Of a DNA stretch of 64,000 nucleotides, positions 8,996-16,642 are shown one piece after another. This stretch comes from Bacteroidales bacterium (GTDB lineage: Bacteria > Bacteroidota > Bacteroidia > Bacteroidales > F082), in NCBI GenBank assembly GCA_016285355.1, contig JAEEQP010000018.1:1-64000 (forward strand). The letters run 5' to 3'. Each line of letters begins with the position of its first letter. Position 1 is the stretch's first letter. The notes beneath the pieces were generated by a model. The model worked only from the letters and a program-made list of their open reading frames with translations, was not told the DNA's origin and made no database searches. Made by a program: the position numbers and the translations under genes.

Positions 8996-9040
8996 TTATT
9001 TCTCTAAACTCTAGAAAAATTGAAAGATTTAGAGAAATAA
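8996..9040. promoter_or_regulatory. Palindromic operator-like repeat upstream of ATPase gene
   Basis: TTATTTCTCTAAA (8996-9008) and TTTAGAGAAATAA (9028-9040) are perfect 13-bp inverted repeats with a 19-bp spacer. The half-site core AGAGAAATAA recurs a third time at 9083-9092, just after the -7 box, and AATTCTCTGAATT (9050-9062) is a further small palindrome. The array ends 33 bp before the -7 box, in the position of an operator. Confidence 0.6.
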
Positions 9041-9073
9041 AACATTTTAATTCTCTGAATTAGATATTTTTTG

Positions 9074-9081
9074 TACCTTTG
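9074..9081 (+). promoter_or_regulatory. -7 box of the first solitary ATPase gene
   Basis: TACCTTTG, exact consensus, 23 bp upstream of the ATG at 9105 and directly followed by a copy of the operator half-site AGAGAAATAA. Confidence 0.7.
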
Positions 9082-9104
9082 CAGAGAAATAAAATCGATA
9101 TGGC

Positions 9105-10535
9105 ATGAAAAATATCATCGGAAGAAAAAAGGAAATCGAAGAATTGGAACGGCTGTATAACGCTGAAAATGCAGAGTTTGTGGCTGTTTATGGTCGTCGG
9201 CGCGTGGGCAAGACCTATTTGATAAAGGAAGTTTTTAAGGACAGATTAGCCTTTTGGCATACTGGATTGTCCCTTTACGACCACGACAAGAAATTTCTGC
9301 TCCGTGACCAGTTGCAAGCGTTTCTGTATTCGCTGCAAGACTTTGGATATGAAGGTCAAGCGTGTCCCAAATCTTGGCTTGAGGCTTTTCGGTGGTTGGA
9401 AAAACTGCTTGCATCCAAAGACGATGGAAGTCGGCAAGTGGTTTTCATTGACGAATTGCCTTGGATGGACACAGCGCGGTCGCGGTTCATCCCTGCCTTT
9501 GAGCATTTCTGGAACGGTTGGGCTTCAAAGCGCGACAATATTCTGCTGATTGTTTGTGGTTCGGCCACTTCTTGGATGGAAGACAACCTTATTAATAATA
9601 AAGGCGGCCTTTACAACAGACTGACTTGCGAGATAAAACTCAGTCCTTTCACTTTGGCGGAGTGCGAGGCTTATTTCCGAAACAAGGAAATGAATGTGAG
9701 CCGCTATGATGTGGCACAAACCTACATGGTCTTTGGTGGTGTTCCGCATTACCTGAGCCTGTTTGAAAAGGGCTATAGTACGGCACAAAACATTGATCTT
9801 TTGCTGTTTGATGGAAAAGCCAAACTGAGGAATGAATTTGACCGGTTGTTTGGTTCGCTATTCAAGAACGCCGATGACCACAAAAAAGTTGTTCGTTTGC
9901 TTTCGGGAAGACGAAGCGGCTACACGCGCAAAGAAATCCTTGAACTCACGGCCATTAAAGATGGTGGTGGGGCGAGTGAAATCCTCAAAGGCTTGAAAGA
10001 GAGCGATTTCATCACATCTTATTATCCATTCGGTGACCGGAAGACCGAACATTATCGACTGACCGACCATTTTTGTATGGCCTATCTTCAATTTCTTGAT
10101 GGCAAAGACAAGCCAGACCCTCAGTTTTGGCAGAAGAACAATGCCTCGTCGCGCCTAAACGCATGGCGTGGCTTTGCCTTTGAGGAACTTTGTTTTGCCC
10201 ATGTCGCCCAGATTAAACAAAAACTGGGGATTGCCAGTGTAAGTACGACTGAATCTTCTTGGGTAGTGGAATCGAGAGAGAGAAAACATCAAATAGATTT
10301 GCTCATAGACAGGGCCGACAATGTGATAAACCTTTGTGAAATAAAGTTTTACGGCAAGTCGTTCTCCATTGATGCGAAATATGGCGTTGAGTTGCGGGAG
10401 CGGGTGCAAACCTTGATGGACAAAGTGCCGCAGAAGAAAAGCATCCACTTGACACTGATAGCCGCCTATGGGCTGAAGCCAAACGAAAACAGCGGACAAG
10501 TGCAGAGTGTGGTCAGTTTGGACGACTTGTTTTAA
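9105..10535 (+). CDS. AAA ATPase with C-terminal nuclease-like (DUF234-type) domain, copy A
   Basis: Stand-alone P-loop ATPase of 476 aa, of the archaeal-type ATPase_2/DUF234 group that is expanded in Bacteroidetes. Walker A is GRRRVGKTYL (residues about 29-38), Walker B is VVFIDELPWMD, and the sensor-like LLIVCGSATSWM follows. A winged-helix-like segment (SGYTRKEILELTAIKDGG) lies before the C-terminal PD-(D/E)XK-like core QIDLLIDRADNVINLCEIKF. It resembles the protein at 28675 throughout. The cellular role of this family is not established; defence, mobile-element and regulatory roles have all been suggested. It is monocistronic, with its own palindromic repeats upstream. Confidence 0.85.
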   Translation: MKNIIGRKKEIEELERLYNAENAEFVAVYGRRRVGKTYLIKEVFKDRLAFWHTGLSLYDHDKKFLLRDQLQAFLYSLQDFGYEGQACPKSWLEAFRWLEKLLASKDDGSRQVVFIDELPWMDTARSRFIPAFEHFWNGWASKRDNILLIVCGSATSWMEDNLINNKGGLYNRLTCEIKLSPFTLAECEAYFRNKEMNVSRYDVAQTYMVFGGVPHYLSLFEKGYSTAQNIDLLLFDGKAKLRNEFDRLFGSLFKNADDHKKVVRLLSGRRSGYTRKEILELTAIKDGGGASEILKGLKESDFITSYYPFGDRKTEHYRLTDHFCMAYLQFLDGKDKPDPQFWQKNNASSRLNAWRGFAFEELCFAHVAQIKQKLGIASVSTTESSWVVESRERKHQIDLLIDRADNVINLCEIKFYGKSFSIDAKYGVELRERVQTLMDKVPQKKSIHLTLIAAYGLKPNENSGQVQSVVSLDDLF

Positions 10536-10621
10536 GTGGGCAAAAGCATTTGAAAAACAGCAAAAACCAGTCTTTTTTCTTTCTTAGGATGATTTTTCGG
10601 CTGTAACAACCAAATTATTCC

Positions 10622-10629
10622 TAATTTTG
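10622..10629 (+). promoter_or_regulatory. -7 box of the long structured leader
   Basis: TAATTTTG, exact TAnnTTTG. It predicts a transcript starting near 10636, about 320 nt upstream of the first start codon (10959). Confidence 0.6.
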
Positions 10630-10635
10630 CGACGC

Positions 10636-10887
10636 TGTTTCCATGAAAGGAAGCGGCAGACATAATGGAAAGACGTTGAACTGACGTTTTATCTGCGGTG
10701 CTTAGAACTTCGCAAATTCAAATCTCCCGCACGGTAAAGCAAAGCTTGACGTCCCTTTATTTCGTATATACTTTTTTTATTATGTATATCGAATAGCGGG
10801 GGCCTCGGCATTGCTTATCCTCGGGAGATGGGCAATGCGAAGGCCTTAAGCACGGGATGAGCATCGTTTCAGACTCCCGCGCTTTTT
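10636..10887 (+). ncRNA. Candidate structured leader RNA / small RNA with intrinsic terminator
   Basis: No open reading frame, but strong pairing potential. CCCGC (10726-10730) pairs with GCGGG (10796-10800) and encloses an AU-rich stem (10761-10771 with 10783-10793). GGCCT and GCATTGC (10801-10814) pair with GCAATGC and AGGCC (10832-10845). GCACGGGA (10850-10857) pairs with TCCCGCGC (10875-10882) with one mismatch and is followed by TTTTT, a typical terminator. In addition GCGGCAGAC (10653-10661) is fully complementary to GTCTGCCGC (10932-10940) downstream of the terminator, and GGGAGTCT (10928-10935) is complementary to AGACTCCC (10871-10878) in its 3' arm. This could be an attenuator for the genes at 10959-12949 or an independent small RNA. 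I do not recognise a known riboswitch family. Confidence 0.55.
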
Positions 10888-10958
10888 CTTTATGTTTTAG
10901 GGTAATAGACGATTATCGTGTGGCATTGGGAGTCTGCCGCAAACATAAAGGTCAAGAA

Positions 10959-11294
10959 ATGAAGAAATTCAAGATGAAACCTAAAATGCTGATTGCTGCG
11001 ATGGCAGTCATGGCAATGTTACCTTTCGGCACATTTGCCCAAGAAGGCCTGTTTCAACGAGGCGGTACCGATGGAAATGGTAACACAAACGGCCTAATGA
11101 ACAGAAGCGAGAGCACTGTCGGAGGCAACTTCACAGGCCAAGGTTTTGGAGCCACAAACGGCAACATTACCGGCCAAACCTTTGGCGCACCCTTGGGCGG
11201 CGGACTCTTCGTCCTGCTTGCGGCAGGTGCTGGTTATGCAACATTAAAATCAAAGAAAACACAAAAAAAGAATCAAAACAGAAAGGGAAAATGA
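10959..11294 (+). CDS. Small exported protein with C-terminal membrane anchor
   Basis: Unrecognised 111-aa protein. Residues about 1-29 form a signal peptide (MLIAAMAVMAMLPFGTFAQ). The middle is a short Gly/Asn-rich region with repeats of the type GGNFTGQGFG / NGNITGQTFG. The end is PLGGG followed by a hydrophobic span (LFVLLAAGAGYATLK) and a Lys-rich tail, an arrangement common in small Bacteroidales surface proteins and similar in layout to sorting/anchor tails. The ATG at 10959 is chosen because it directly precedes the signal peptide. Its stop overlaps the next start (ATGA at 11291), so the two are translationally coupled and share the long leader RNA. Confidence 0.75.
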   Translation: MKKFKMKPKMLIAAMAVMAMLPFGTFAQEGLFQRGGTDGNGNTNGLMNRSESTVGGNFTGQGFGATNGNITGQTFGAPLGGGLFVLLAAGAGYATLKSKKTQKKNQNRKGK

Positions 11295-12949
11295 ACATGA
11301 AAAGAATAAGTTTTATTGTAACGGCATTGGCGTTGCTTGTCGCCTTACCGCAATGCAAGAAAGAGCAGAACGCTCAGACCAACGAAACCGTAGCCATCAC
11401 CTTGGACATCAGGTACGGTGGCGCTCGAATGGACGTGAACACAGTCACAGGCGAAGTCACCTACGAAGAAGGCGATGTGATTTATGTGGTCAGCAGTGGC
11501 AAATATGTCGGCACCCTGACACACAACGGCACCAATTTTGGCGGTACCATCACCAATCCGACCGTGGGCGAGCCGCTTCATTTCTATTTCTTGGGCAATG
11601 TCGCTCCCGCCGAAACCCTCGCGGCTGGCACAACTACGACCTGCTCGGTGGTCATCACTGACCAGACAGAACATTTGCCCGTGATAGAATATGCACCGTC
11701 TGATGAGACTTATACTGCTGGTGCAACGGCATTTACGGCCTTTCTTTTGAACAAGTGCGCCTTGGTGAAATTCAATGTGACCACTTCTTCTGAAGACGCC
11801 ACGTGTGTGACAGGCTTTAATAATAAGGTGACGGTGAATTTCACGGATGCTTTGTTTACTTATAGCAAAGTCAACGGCGGCAACATCACCCTTCCCGCTG
11901 GCAGTGGAGAGAAGTGGGCTATACTTTTGCCGCAAGAAGCCATGGAAGCAAGTGAGGCAGGTTCGGCTTATTCCCAAGATGGAACATATACAGGAACTTG
12001 CGGGGCTGTGCCTGCCATTTATGACAACGGCTTTTTGACTACTGGCGTTGAGGTGAATGTCACTTCAGAGGTCAATCCGAGTGAGGTGCCTGTTGGGGCT
12101 ATTAGTGGTAAGTTCACTATCAATGCCAATGGTGACCAAGTGTATTTCTCGCAGGGGAATTTGCAGTATCAGGCCTCTACCAATACTTGGCGCTTTGCTG
12201 AGAATCAATATGATTACTTGGGTGAAGCCAACAGCAATATCTCTCAGACTTACGATGGTTGGATAGATTTATTTGGCTGGGGTACAAGCGGCTGGGACAA
12301 TGGCAATGTATATTATCAGCCATACGATTATGAGTATCTAACCGATTGGAATGCATATGACTATGGGTATGGTTACGGCCCCACCGATGGAACCAGTTAT
12401 AATTACAATTTGACAGGCACCTACGCCAATGCCGACTGGGGAGTTTACAATGCCGTCAGCAATGGGGGCAACGTGCCAAACCAATGGCGCACCCTTAACA
12501 GTAGCAATTCATATCCCTATAGTGAATGGTATTATATACTCTATAATCGTTCCACGTTGTCAGGCATCCGTTACGCTAAAGGTATTGTGAATGGTGTGAA
12601 TGGTGTCATCTTGTTGCCTGACAACTGGAATACATCGGTCTATGAGCTTAATTATACAAATAGAGGCGATGCGCCCTACACCATCAATAACATTACTATA
12701 GAGGATTGGGCATTATTGGAGTCATCTGGCGCGGTTTTTCTGCCCGCAGCGGGCTATCGCTATGGGACTTCTGTTTCCTATTTGGGTAGTGAAGGTAGCT
12801 ATTGGTGGTCTGGATACTATGACAATAGACGTGCCTACCGTTTGTCCTTTAATTCGACCAATCTTAGTTCGTTTAGCAATAGTAATAGTGCCTATACTAA
12901 TAATCGGTACTATGGTCTTTCTGTCCGCTTGGTGCGTGATGCAGAATAA
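11291..12949 (+). CDS. FISUMP-type surface lipoprotein
   Basis: Predicted outer-surface lipoprotein of 552 aa: signal peptide with lipobox-like LVALPQC, then a fimbrillin-like or beta-sandwich N-terminal half (residues about 25-265), then a C-terminal region typical of the Fibrobacter succinogenes major paralogous (FISUMP) family: VYFSQGNLQYQ, DLFGWGTSGWDNGN, NGVILLPDNWN, GSYWWSGYYDNRRAY and the closing GLSVRLVRDAE. Tyr, Asn, Ser and Gly dominate the C-terminal half. FISUMP domains adopt a C-type-lectin-like fold and are thought to act in binding; the ligand is unknown. A second ATG two codons in (11297) is possible. It is coupled to the small protein upstream. Confidence 0.8.
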   Translation: MNMKRISFIVTALALLVALPQCKKEQNAQTNETVAITLDIRYGGARMDVNTVTGEVTYEEGDVIYVVSSGKYVGTLTHNGTNFGGTITNPTVGEPLHFYFLGNVAPAETLAAGTTTTCSVVITDQTEHLPVIEYAPSDETYTAGATAFTAFLLNKCALVKFNVTTSSEDATCVTGFNNKVTVNFTDALFTYSKVNGGNITLPAGSGEKWAILLPQEAMEASEAGSAYSQDGTYTGTCGAVPAIYDNGFLTTGVEVNVTSEVNPSEVPVGAISGKFTINANGDQVYFSQGNLQYQASTNTWRFAENQYDYLGEANSNISQTYDGWIDLFGWGTSGWDNGNVYYQPYDYEYLTDWNAYDYGYGYGPTDGTSYNYNLTGTYANADWGVYNAVSNGGNVPNQWRTLNSSNSYPYSEWYYILYNRSTLSGIRYAKGIVNGVNGVILLPDNWNTSVYELNYTNRGDAPYTINNITIEDWALLESSGAVFLPAAGYRYGTSVSYLGSEGSYWWSGYYDNRRAYRLSFNSTNLSSFSNSNSAYTNNRYYGLSVRLVRDAE

Positions 12950-12967
12950 CCTAACAACAATCTAACC

Positions 12968-13118
12968 CGCAAAACAATGCGAAAATGGCGGGGCTTTGCC
13001 GATAACGGGATGTCCCCTTAACCCTGCTGGCGGTAAAACGTCGGAAGGAAGGCAACCTCCCGCCCATAACGAAAACTGCCCTTCCTCTCCCTGAGAAAAC
13101 CTTGGAGAGAAAGGGCAG
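12968..13118 (+). other. Hairpin-rich 3' region after the FISUMP gene
   Basis: Between the FISUMP stop and the broken nuclease gene there is no reading frame. GGCGGG near 12995 can pair with CCCGCC near 13060, and CTGCCCTTCCTCTCC (13076-13090) pairs with GGAGAGAAAGGGCAG (13104-13118) with one mismatch. The second hairpin is strong but lacks a good T-run, so it may be an RNA 3'-end structure and not a classical terminator. Confidence 0.45.
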
Positions 13119-13240
13119 ATGGGTTTTGTGTGAAAAGTTGTTTCTTAAAGCAATGCCGAGTATTAGGATTTACAATCCTTCAAAAAAATCTGACGGATGC
13201 GGTATTTTCGGGAAAACGTGACTGTGTTTCAGAATTTGTG

Positions 13241-13248
13241 TATTTTTG
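13241..13248 (+). promoter_or_regulatory. -7 box of the broken DUF1016 gene
   Basis: TATTTTTG, 14 bp upstream of the ATG at 13263; a promoter remnant in front of a pseudogene. Confidence 0.5.
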
Positions 13249-13262
13249 AAACCGATTTGAAT

Positions 13263-13472
13263 ATGGCGAAAGATATAGAGATAAGGAACAGAGAAAATGC
13301 GTTGTCAGATAATTTTGTTGCCGACATTAGCTCCATCATTGAACATGGACGGTAGCAGGCATACGCAGCAGATAGCCAAGCCGCTATTGCAACATTTTGG
13401 AATGAGGGGCGGCATATTGTTGAGGAAGAACAGAAAGGAGAGAGTCGGGCTGCATACGGCACGAGATTAATC
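13263..13472 (+). pseudogene. N-terminal remnant of a DUF1016/YhcG-type nuclease gene
   Basis: Translation from the ATG at 13263 gives SDNFVADISSIIEHGR, an in-frame TAG, then QAYAADSQAAIATFWNEGR and HIVEEEQKGESRAAYGTRLI. This is the N-terminal domain of the DUF1016 (YhcG) family of predicted PD-(D/E)XK nucleases, broken by one stop codon (TAG after residue 30) and then cut off where a palindromic repeat begins (about 13478). No C-terminal part is found nearby. Intact members are often linked to restriction-modification or other defence genes. Confidence 0.8.
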
Positions 13473-13510
13473 CCCCTAGTTCGGCTGGATTTCAAATTCA
13501 GCCGTATTTG

Positions 13511-13781
13511 GAATATAAGGATTTGCAATCCGATTACACAACGAACAAGAAGCTTGTCTCGCATTATAAATGCTGATATTCAATGTGTTCGGATTGTAAA
13601 TCCGAACGAATTGGTGATATTCTCTGTCAACACATCATTGACAACTCTACAAAAAGCATAGGACAAGAATTGCTTGCTGTATGTAGGTATATCCACAAAA
13701 CGACAGGGCGCATGTGCTATACTCAATATGGATTAGATGGGTTGACCGTCAAAGAAGAAGAATATGATTTACTTTGAAGCA
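13511..13781. repeat. 271-bp direct repeat, copy 1
   Basis: This block recurs at 15934-16204 with 269 of 271 identical positions by eye (differences only near the 3' end). It begins with the palindrome GGATTTGCAATCC, contains GTTCGGATTGTAAATCCGAA, and carries a 64-codon frame (13583-13777) without other support. The same palindromic motifs continue, less well conserved, upstream of both copies. Nothing in it looks like a transposase. Confidence 0.95.
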
Positions 13782-13855
13782 CCTTGTTGTGGCTAACAAT
13801 GCCTCGAAAAGATCTCCTATTTTTGATAAACTGTTGTCATAGAAAAAGAATTATG

Positions 13856-13863
13856 TATCTTTG
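13856..13863 (+). promoter_or_regulatory. -7 box of the two-gene ATPase cassette
   Basis: TATCTTTG, exact consensus, 24 bp upstream of the ATG at 13888. It makes in-frame codons further upstream unlikely starts. Confidence 0.65.
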
Positions 13864-13887
13864 CAGCAATTATATGATATAATTGTG

Positions 13888-15123
13888 ATGAAACGCCTTT
13901 GTATTAAAAATGTGGGTCCAATTAGTGAGGCTGAAGTGGAAATGAATCGCTTTAATTTCTTCATCGGCCCACAAAGCAGCGGAAAAAGCACCATTGCCAA
14001 GATATTCAGTACTTGCAGCTGGATCGAAAAAGAAGTGGCAACTACTTTCAATGAAAAAGCCGTTTCGTCACCAGAGGAGTTTATCTCCTTGATGGTGGAT
14101 TTTCATAAAATGGACACCTATTTCGAGGCTGACCCCGAAATACATTTCCAAACGGACACCATCAAGATTGATTTGGAAAACGGAACATTTAATGTCCAAT
14201 TATTAGACAAAGACAATTATCGCAGAAAAAAGATTTGTTACATTCCTTCTGAACGAAACGCTGTGACATTACCTGAACTGCAAGGGTTTGAGTTTGGGCC
14301 TACCAATTTGCGCAGCTTCTTGTTCGACTGGTTTAATGCAAGGGATATTTTTGATGAAGGTCACAAGACGGGCATTCTTGATTTGGGTGTAAAGTATTAC
14401 TATAATGCCGAAGAGAAAAGATACAAAGACCGCATAGAACACATAAATGGCAAGACATATCACATGCCTTTAGGAAGTGCTTCAAGTGGACTGCAATCCG
14501 TTATTCCATTGATAGTTATGTTTCAATACTATACGGGACAGTATTTTGAAACCTATGATGAAAAATTGTCATTCCAAACAGACGAAAGAACCAGAAAAAT
14601 AAGTCGATACCTTATTGACAATATTGTTCTCAAAGAGAGTTTCCCTGATTATGACCCTTCTGACAGAAAACGTTTTATACAAAAGGCCAATGAACAATTG
14701 GAGAATAGAGACCCTAAACTACATCTATTGTATAAAAAATATCAGGAGGAACTACAACGATTGACCATCCCGGTGATATCATCCTTCATTGTTGAAGAGC
14801 CTGAGCAAAATCTGTTCCCTGACACACAGATGGAATTAATGGATACTTTGTTTTCTTATTGCAACGGAGAAAGGAAGCATGAACTAACTGTTACAACACA
14901 CAGCCCCTACATTCTTAACCAACTGAATCTCCTTTTTAAAAGGTTTGACGTAAAAGACAAAGAAAATGTTGGCGTTGATTTTAATGAGGTATCCGTATAT
15001 GCGATTAATGAAGGACGCGTCTCCAACTTGAAACTACAAAATGCGCATTTGGTAAATCCAGAATACTTGTCAGCTCCCCTTGATAAGATCTACAACCTAT
15101 ACGAAGCGTATGACAAACATTAA
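13888..15123 (+). CDS. AAA ATPase of the AAA_15/AAA_21 (SMC-like) type, first gene of a pair
   Basis: 411-aa P-loop protein of the SMC/RecF-like ABC-ATPase class. The N-terminus reads as a beta strand plus FFIGPQSSGKSTIAK (Walker A, residues about 24-38). LGSASSGLQSV has the character of the ABC signature, FIVEEPEQNLFPDTQ is Walker B with its catalytic Glu and the D-loop-like continuation, and VTTHSPYILNQLN carries the switch His. Such ATPases power several phage-defence systems (for example OLD, RloA, PtuA-like) together with an effector. The next gene overlaps it by 14 bp. The pair stands between the two 271-bp repeats and is more AT-rich than the housekeeping genes. Confidence 0.85.
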   Translation: MKRLCIKNVGPISEAEVEMNRFNFFIGPQSSGKSTIAKIFSTCSWIEKEVATTFNEKAVSSPEEFISLMVDFHKMDTYFEADPEIHFQTDTIKIDLENGTFNVQLLDKDNYRRKKICYIPSERNAVTLPELQGFEFGPTNLRSFLFDWFNARDIFDEGHKTGILDLGVKYYYNAEEKRYKDRIEHINGKTYHMPLGSASSGLQSVIPLIVMFQYYTGQYFETYDEKLSFQTDERTRKISRYLIDNIVLKESFPDYDPSDRKRFIQKANEQLENRDPKLHLLYKKYQEELQRLTIPVISSFIVEEPEQNLFPDTQMELMDTLFSYCNGERKHELTVTTHSPYILNQLNLLFKRFDVKDKENVGVDFNEVSVYAINEGRVSNLKLQNAHLVNPEYLSAPLDKIYNLYEAYDKH

Positions 15124-15778
15124 GTTGCTTCTGGAAAGCGATTTTGTCGCGCATCATAAAGTACATTCGGTGGTTCAGGCCGATTGTATAACTACTGATT
15201 GTGAGAAATTTGACCTTGATGATATGCCATCTCCTATACAGATAATACCTTTTGGAGAGGGTAAGGTTTCATTCGTTAACGACACCTACGGAGAGTTGGA
15301 AATAGCGGCATACGAGAAGTTTATCGACCAATGCAAGAAACCTTCGTCTTTTCTCAATGGTCGTATGAAATGTGACTATTTGGCTGCTCATAAGGATGTT
15401 TTGGGCTATACTATGCTCATAGAACTTACGTCAGCATTGGGCTTTGTAGAGAATTTGTCTAAGCCAGATAAGAAGTTCAAAGGTGGAAAATATGAAAAAA
15501 GTGAATTTCAGTTGGCTAATTCTCTTAAAGACCTACTCTCTGTGGCTTCAATTAAAACGTACCTTGAGTCAAAAGCTCATCGCGTTTGTTTGATGGCTTA
15601 TAGCGTTAATCCCCACACTGATTCTGAGTATTTGAAAAAACACCCTTTTGAACGGTATTTGCAAATCGAATCGAAAACAACAGGCGAAGATGGTGCTTTG
15701 ATGGAAAGCCCTGCCATTAACGCATTAGGTTTTGAGTATCGGAGGATTAATCATAATTATGCATTTAGTTTGTCGTGA
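15110..15778 (+). CDS. Uncharacterised partner protein of the SMC-like ATPase
   Basis: 222-aa protein that I do not recognise. It overlaps the ATPase gene by 14 bp in another frame, which implies translational coupling and a joint function. Visible features: an N-terminal KLLLESDFVAHHKVHSVVQAD, a central CDYLAAHKDVLGYTMLIEL, Lys-rich FKGGKYEKSEFQ, and a C-terminal FEYRRINHNYAF. There is no signal peptide or membrane span. It lacks the HNH motif of PtuB and an obvious TOPRIM motif, so it would be a different effector or regulator if the pair is a defence system. The start at 15110 is preferred because in-frame codons further upstream lie deeper inside the ATPase gene. Confidence 0.7.
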   Translation: MTNIKLLLESDFVAHHKVHSVVQADCITTDCEKFDLDDMPSPIQIIPFGEGKVSFVNDTYGELEIAAYEKFIDQCKKPSSFLNGRMKCDYLAAHKDVLGYTMLIELTSALGFVENLSKPDKKFKGGKYEKSEFQLANSLKDLLSVASIKTYLESKAHRVCLMAYSVNPHTDSEYLKKHPFERYLQIESKTTGEDGALMESPAINALGFEYRRINHNYAFSLS

Positions 15779-15829
15779 GCAATGCCATATCGATACTTTT
15801 CCCAAAAATCTCATTGTTCGCATGGATTT

Positions 15830-15933
15830 GCAATTCAGCCGTAGCCGAGTATCAAGATTTGTAATCCTTCAAAGGTGAATTTGACCGAAGCAGTATTCCC
15901 TTTGTTCGACTGAATTTGCAATTCAGCCGATTA
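15830..15933. repeat. Cluster of small palindromes upstream of repeat copy 2
   Basis: GATTTGCAATTCAGCC, AAGATTTGTAATCCTT and GACTGAATTTGCAATTCAG follow one another. The same motif types and a shared GCCGAGTAT start occur at 13150-13185 and 13478-13505 ahead of copy 1, where the DUF1016 remnant is inserted between them. Together they form one palindrome-rich repeat family. Confidence 0.65.
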
Positions 15934-16204
15934 GAATATAAGGATTTGCAATCCGATTACACAACGAACAAGAAGCTTGTCTCGCATTATAAATGCTGAT
16001 ATTCAATGTGTTCGGATTGTAAATCCGAACGAATTGGTGATATTCTCTGTCAACACATCATTGACAACTCTACAAAAAGCATAGGACAAGAATTGCTTGC
16101 TGTATGTAGGTATATCCACAAAACGACAGGGCGCATGTGCTATACTCAATATGGATTAGATGGGTTGACCGTCAAAGACGAAGAATATAATTTACTTTGA
16201 AGCA
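15934..16204. repeat. 271-bp direct repeat, copy 2
   Basis: Second copy of 13511-13781, same orientation and length. Recombination between the copies would remove exactly 2423 bp carrying the ATPase and its partner and leave one repeat in front of the ExoX_C-like gene. Confidence 0.95.
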
Positions 16205-16213
16205 TTGGGACAA

Positions 16214-16642
16214 ATGTTTGACTTTGGCAAGTTCAAAGGCTTCGACCTTGGCGAGGTGCTAATGTGTTCTCCCGATTATGTGCAATGGGTTATGGAAAAT
16301 GTAAATGGGGATAGGTGTGCGTTTTCCGATGAGGCAATAAAACAAATTCGCACAATATTTCCCAATTTCGTCATTACAAATGAGTTGAAGAGCAAGATTA
16401 AAAAGAGTCAGGATGAATATGAAGAAATGGTGTATTTTGATGAATGGACTGAAGAAATGTTCGAAGCGGAGCATAGTTCGGAGTACGATGACGAAGATAC
16501 CTATGAGAGATATAACGGCTCTTATGCACAAGATGAGATGGGATATAATGATGATGAAATTGATACTATTTTCGATGGAGATCCGTCCGCATATTGGACA
16601 TCGATTAGGACGAGTGTTGATTTCAAACGAGATAAACTATAA
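16214..16642 (+). CDS. Small acidic protein with ExoX C-terminal-like domain
   Basis: 142-aa protein. Residues 1-30 (MFDFGKFKGFDLGEVLMCSP followed by DYVQWVMEN) match the short exodeoxyribonuclease X C-terminal-like domain, a small module of the form FGKhkG...dp.Yv.Wl found alone or attached to nucleases. The rest is strongly acidic (EYDDEDTYERY, DDDEID-like) and probably flexible. No catalytic exonuclease domain is present, so it is more likely a binding or regulatory protein. It starts 10 bp after the second direct repeat, so its promoter may come from the repeat. A TTG at 16205 is an alternative start. Confidence 0.65.
   Translation: MFDFGKFKGFDLGEVLMCSPDYVQWVMENVNGDRCAFSDEAIKQIRTIFPNFVITNELKSKIKKSQDEYEEMVYFDEWTEEMFEAEHSSEYDDEDTYERYNGSYAQDEMGYNDDEIDTIFDGDPSAYWTSIRTSVDFKRDKL

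Noticed and set aside
10636..10887. 6S RNA, tmRNA, SRP RNA or RNase P RNA at the structured leader
   Set aside because: None of the conserved sequence blocks of tmRNA, SRP or RNase P RNA was seen, and the pairing layout with a following coupled gene pair fits a leader better than 6S RNA.
12700..12949. Diversity-generating retroelement variable region in the FISUMP gene
   Set aside because: No reverse transcriptase or template repeat in the window, and the Asn/Ser/Tyr-rich end is normal for FISUMP proteins. Kept only as a check within a finding.
13583..13777. 64-codon frame inside each 271-bp repeat (also 16006-16200), nearly identical in both
   Set aside because: It starts inside a palindrome, has no promoter or ribosome-binding site of its own, and identity is explained by the repeat. 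It may be a gene fragment but is not called as a gene.
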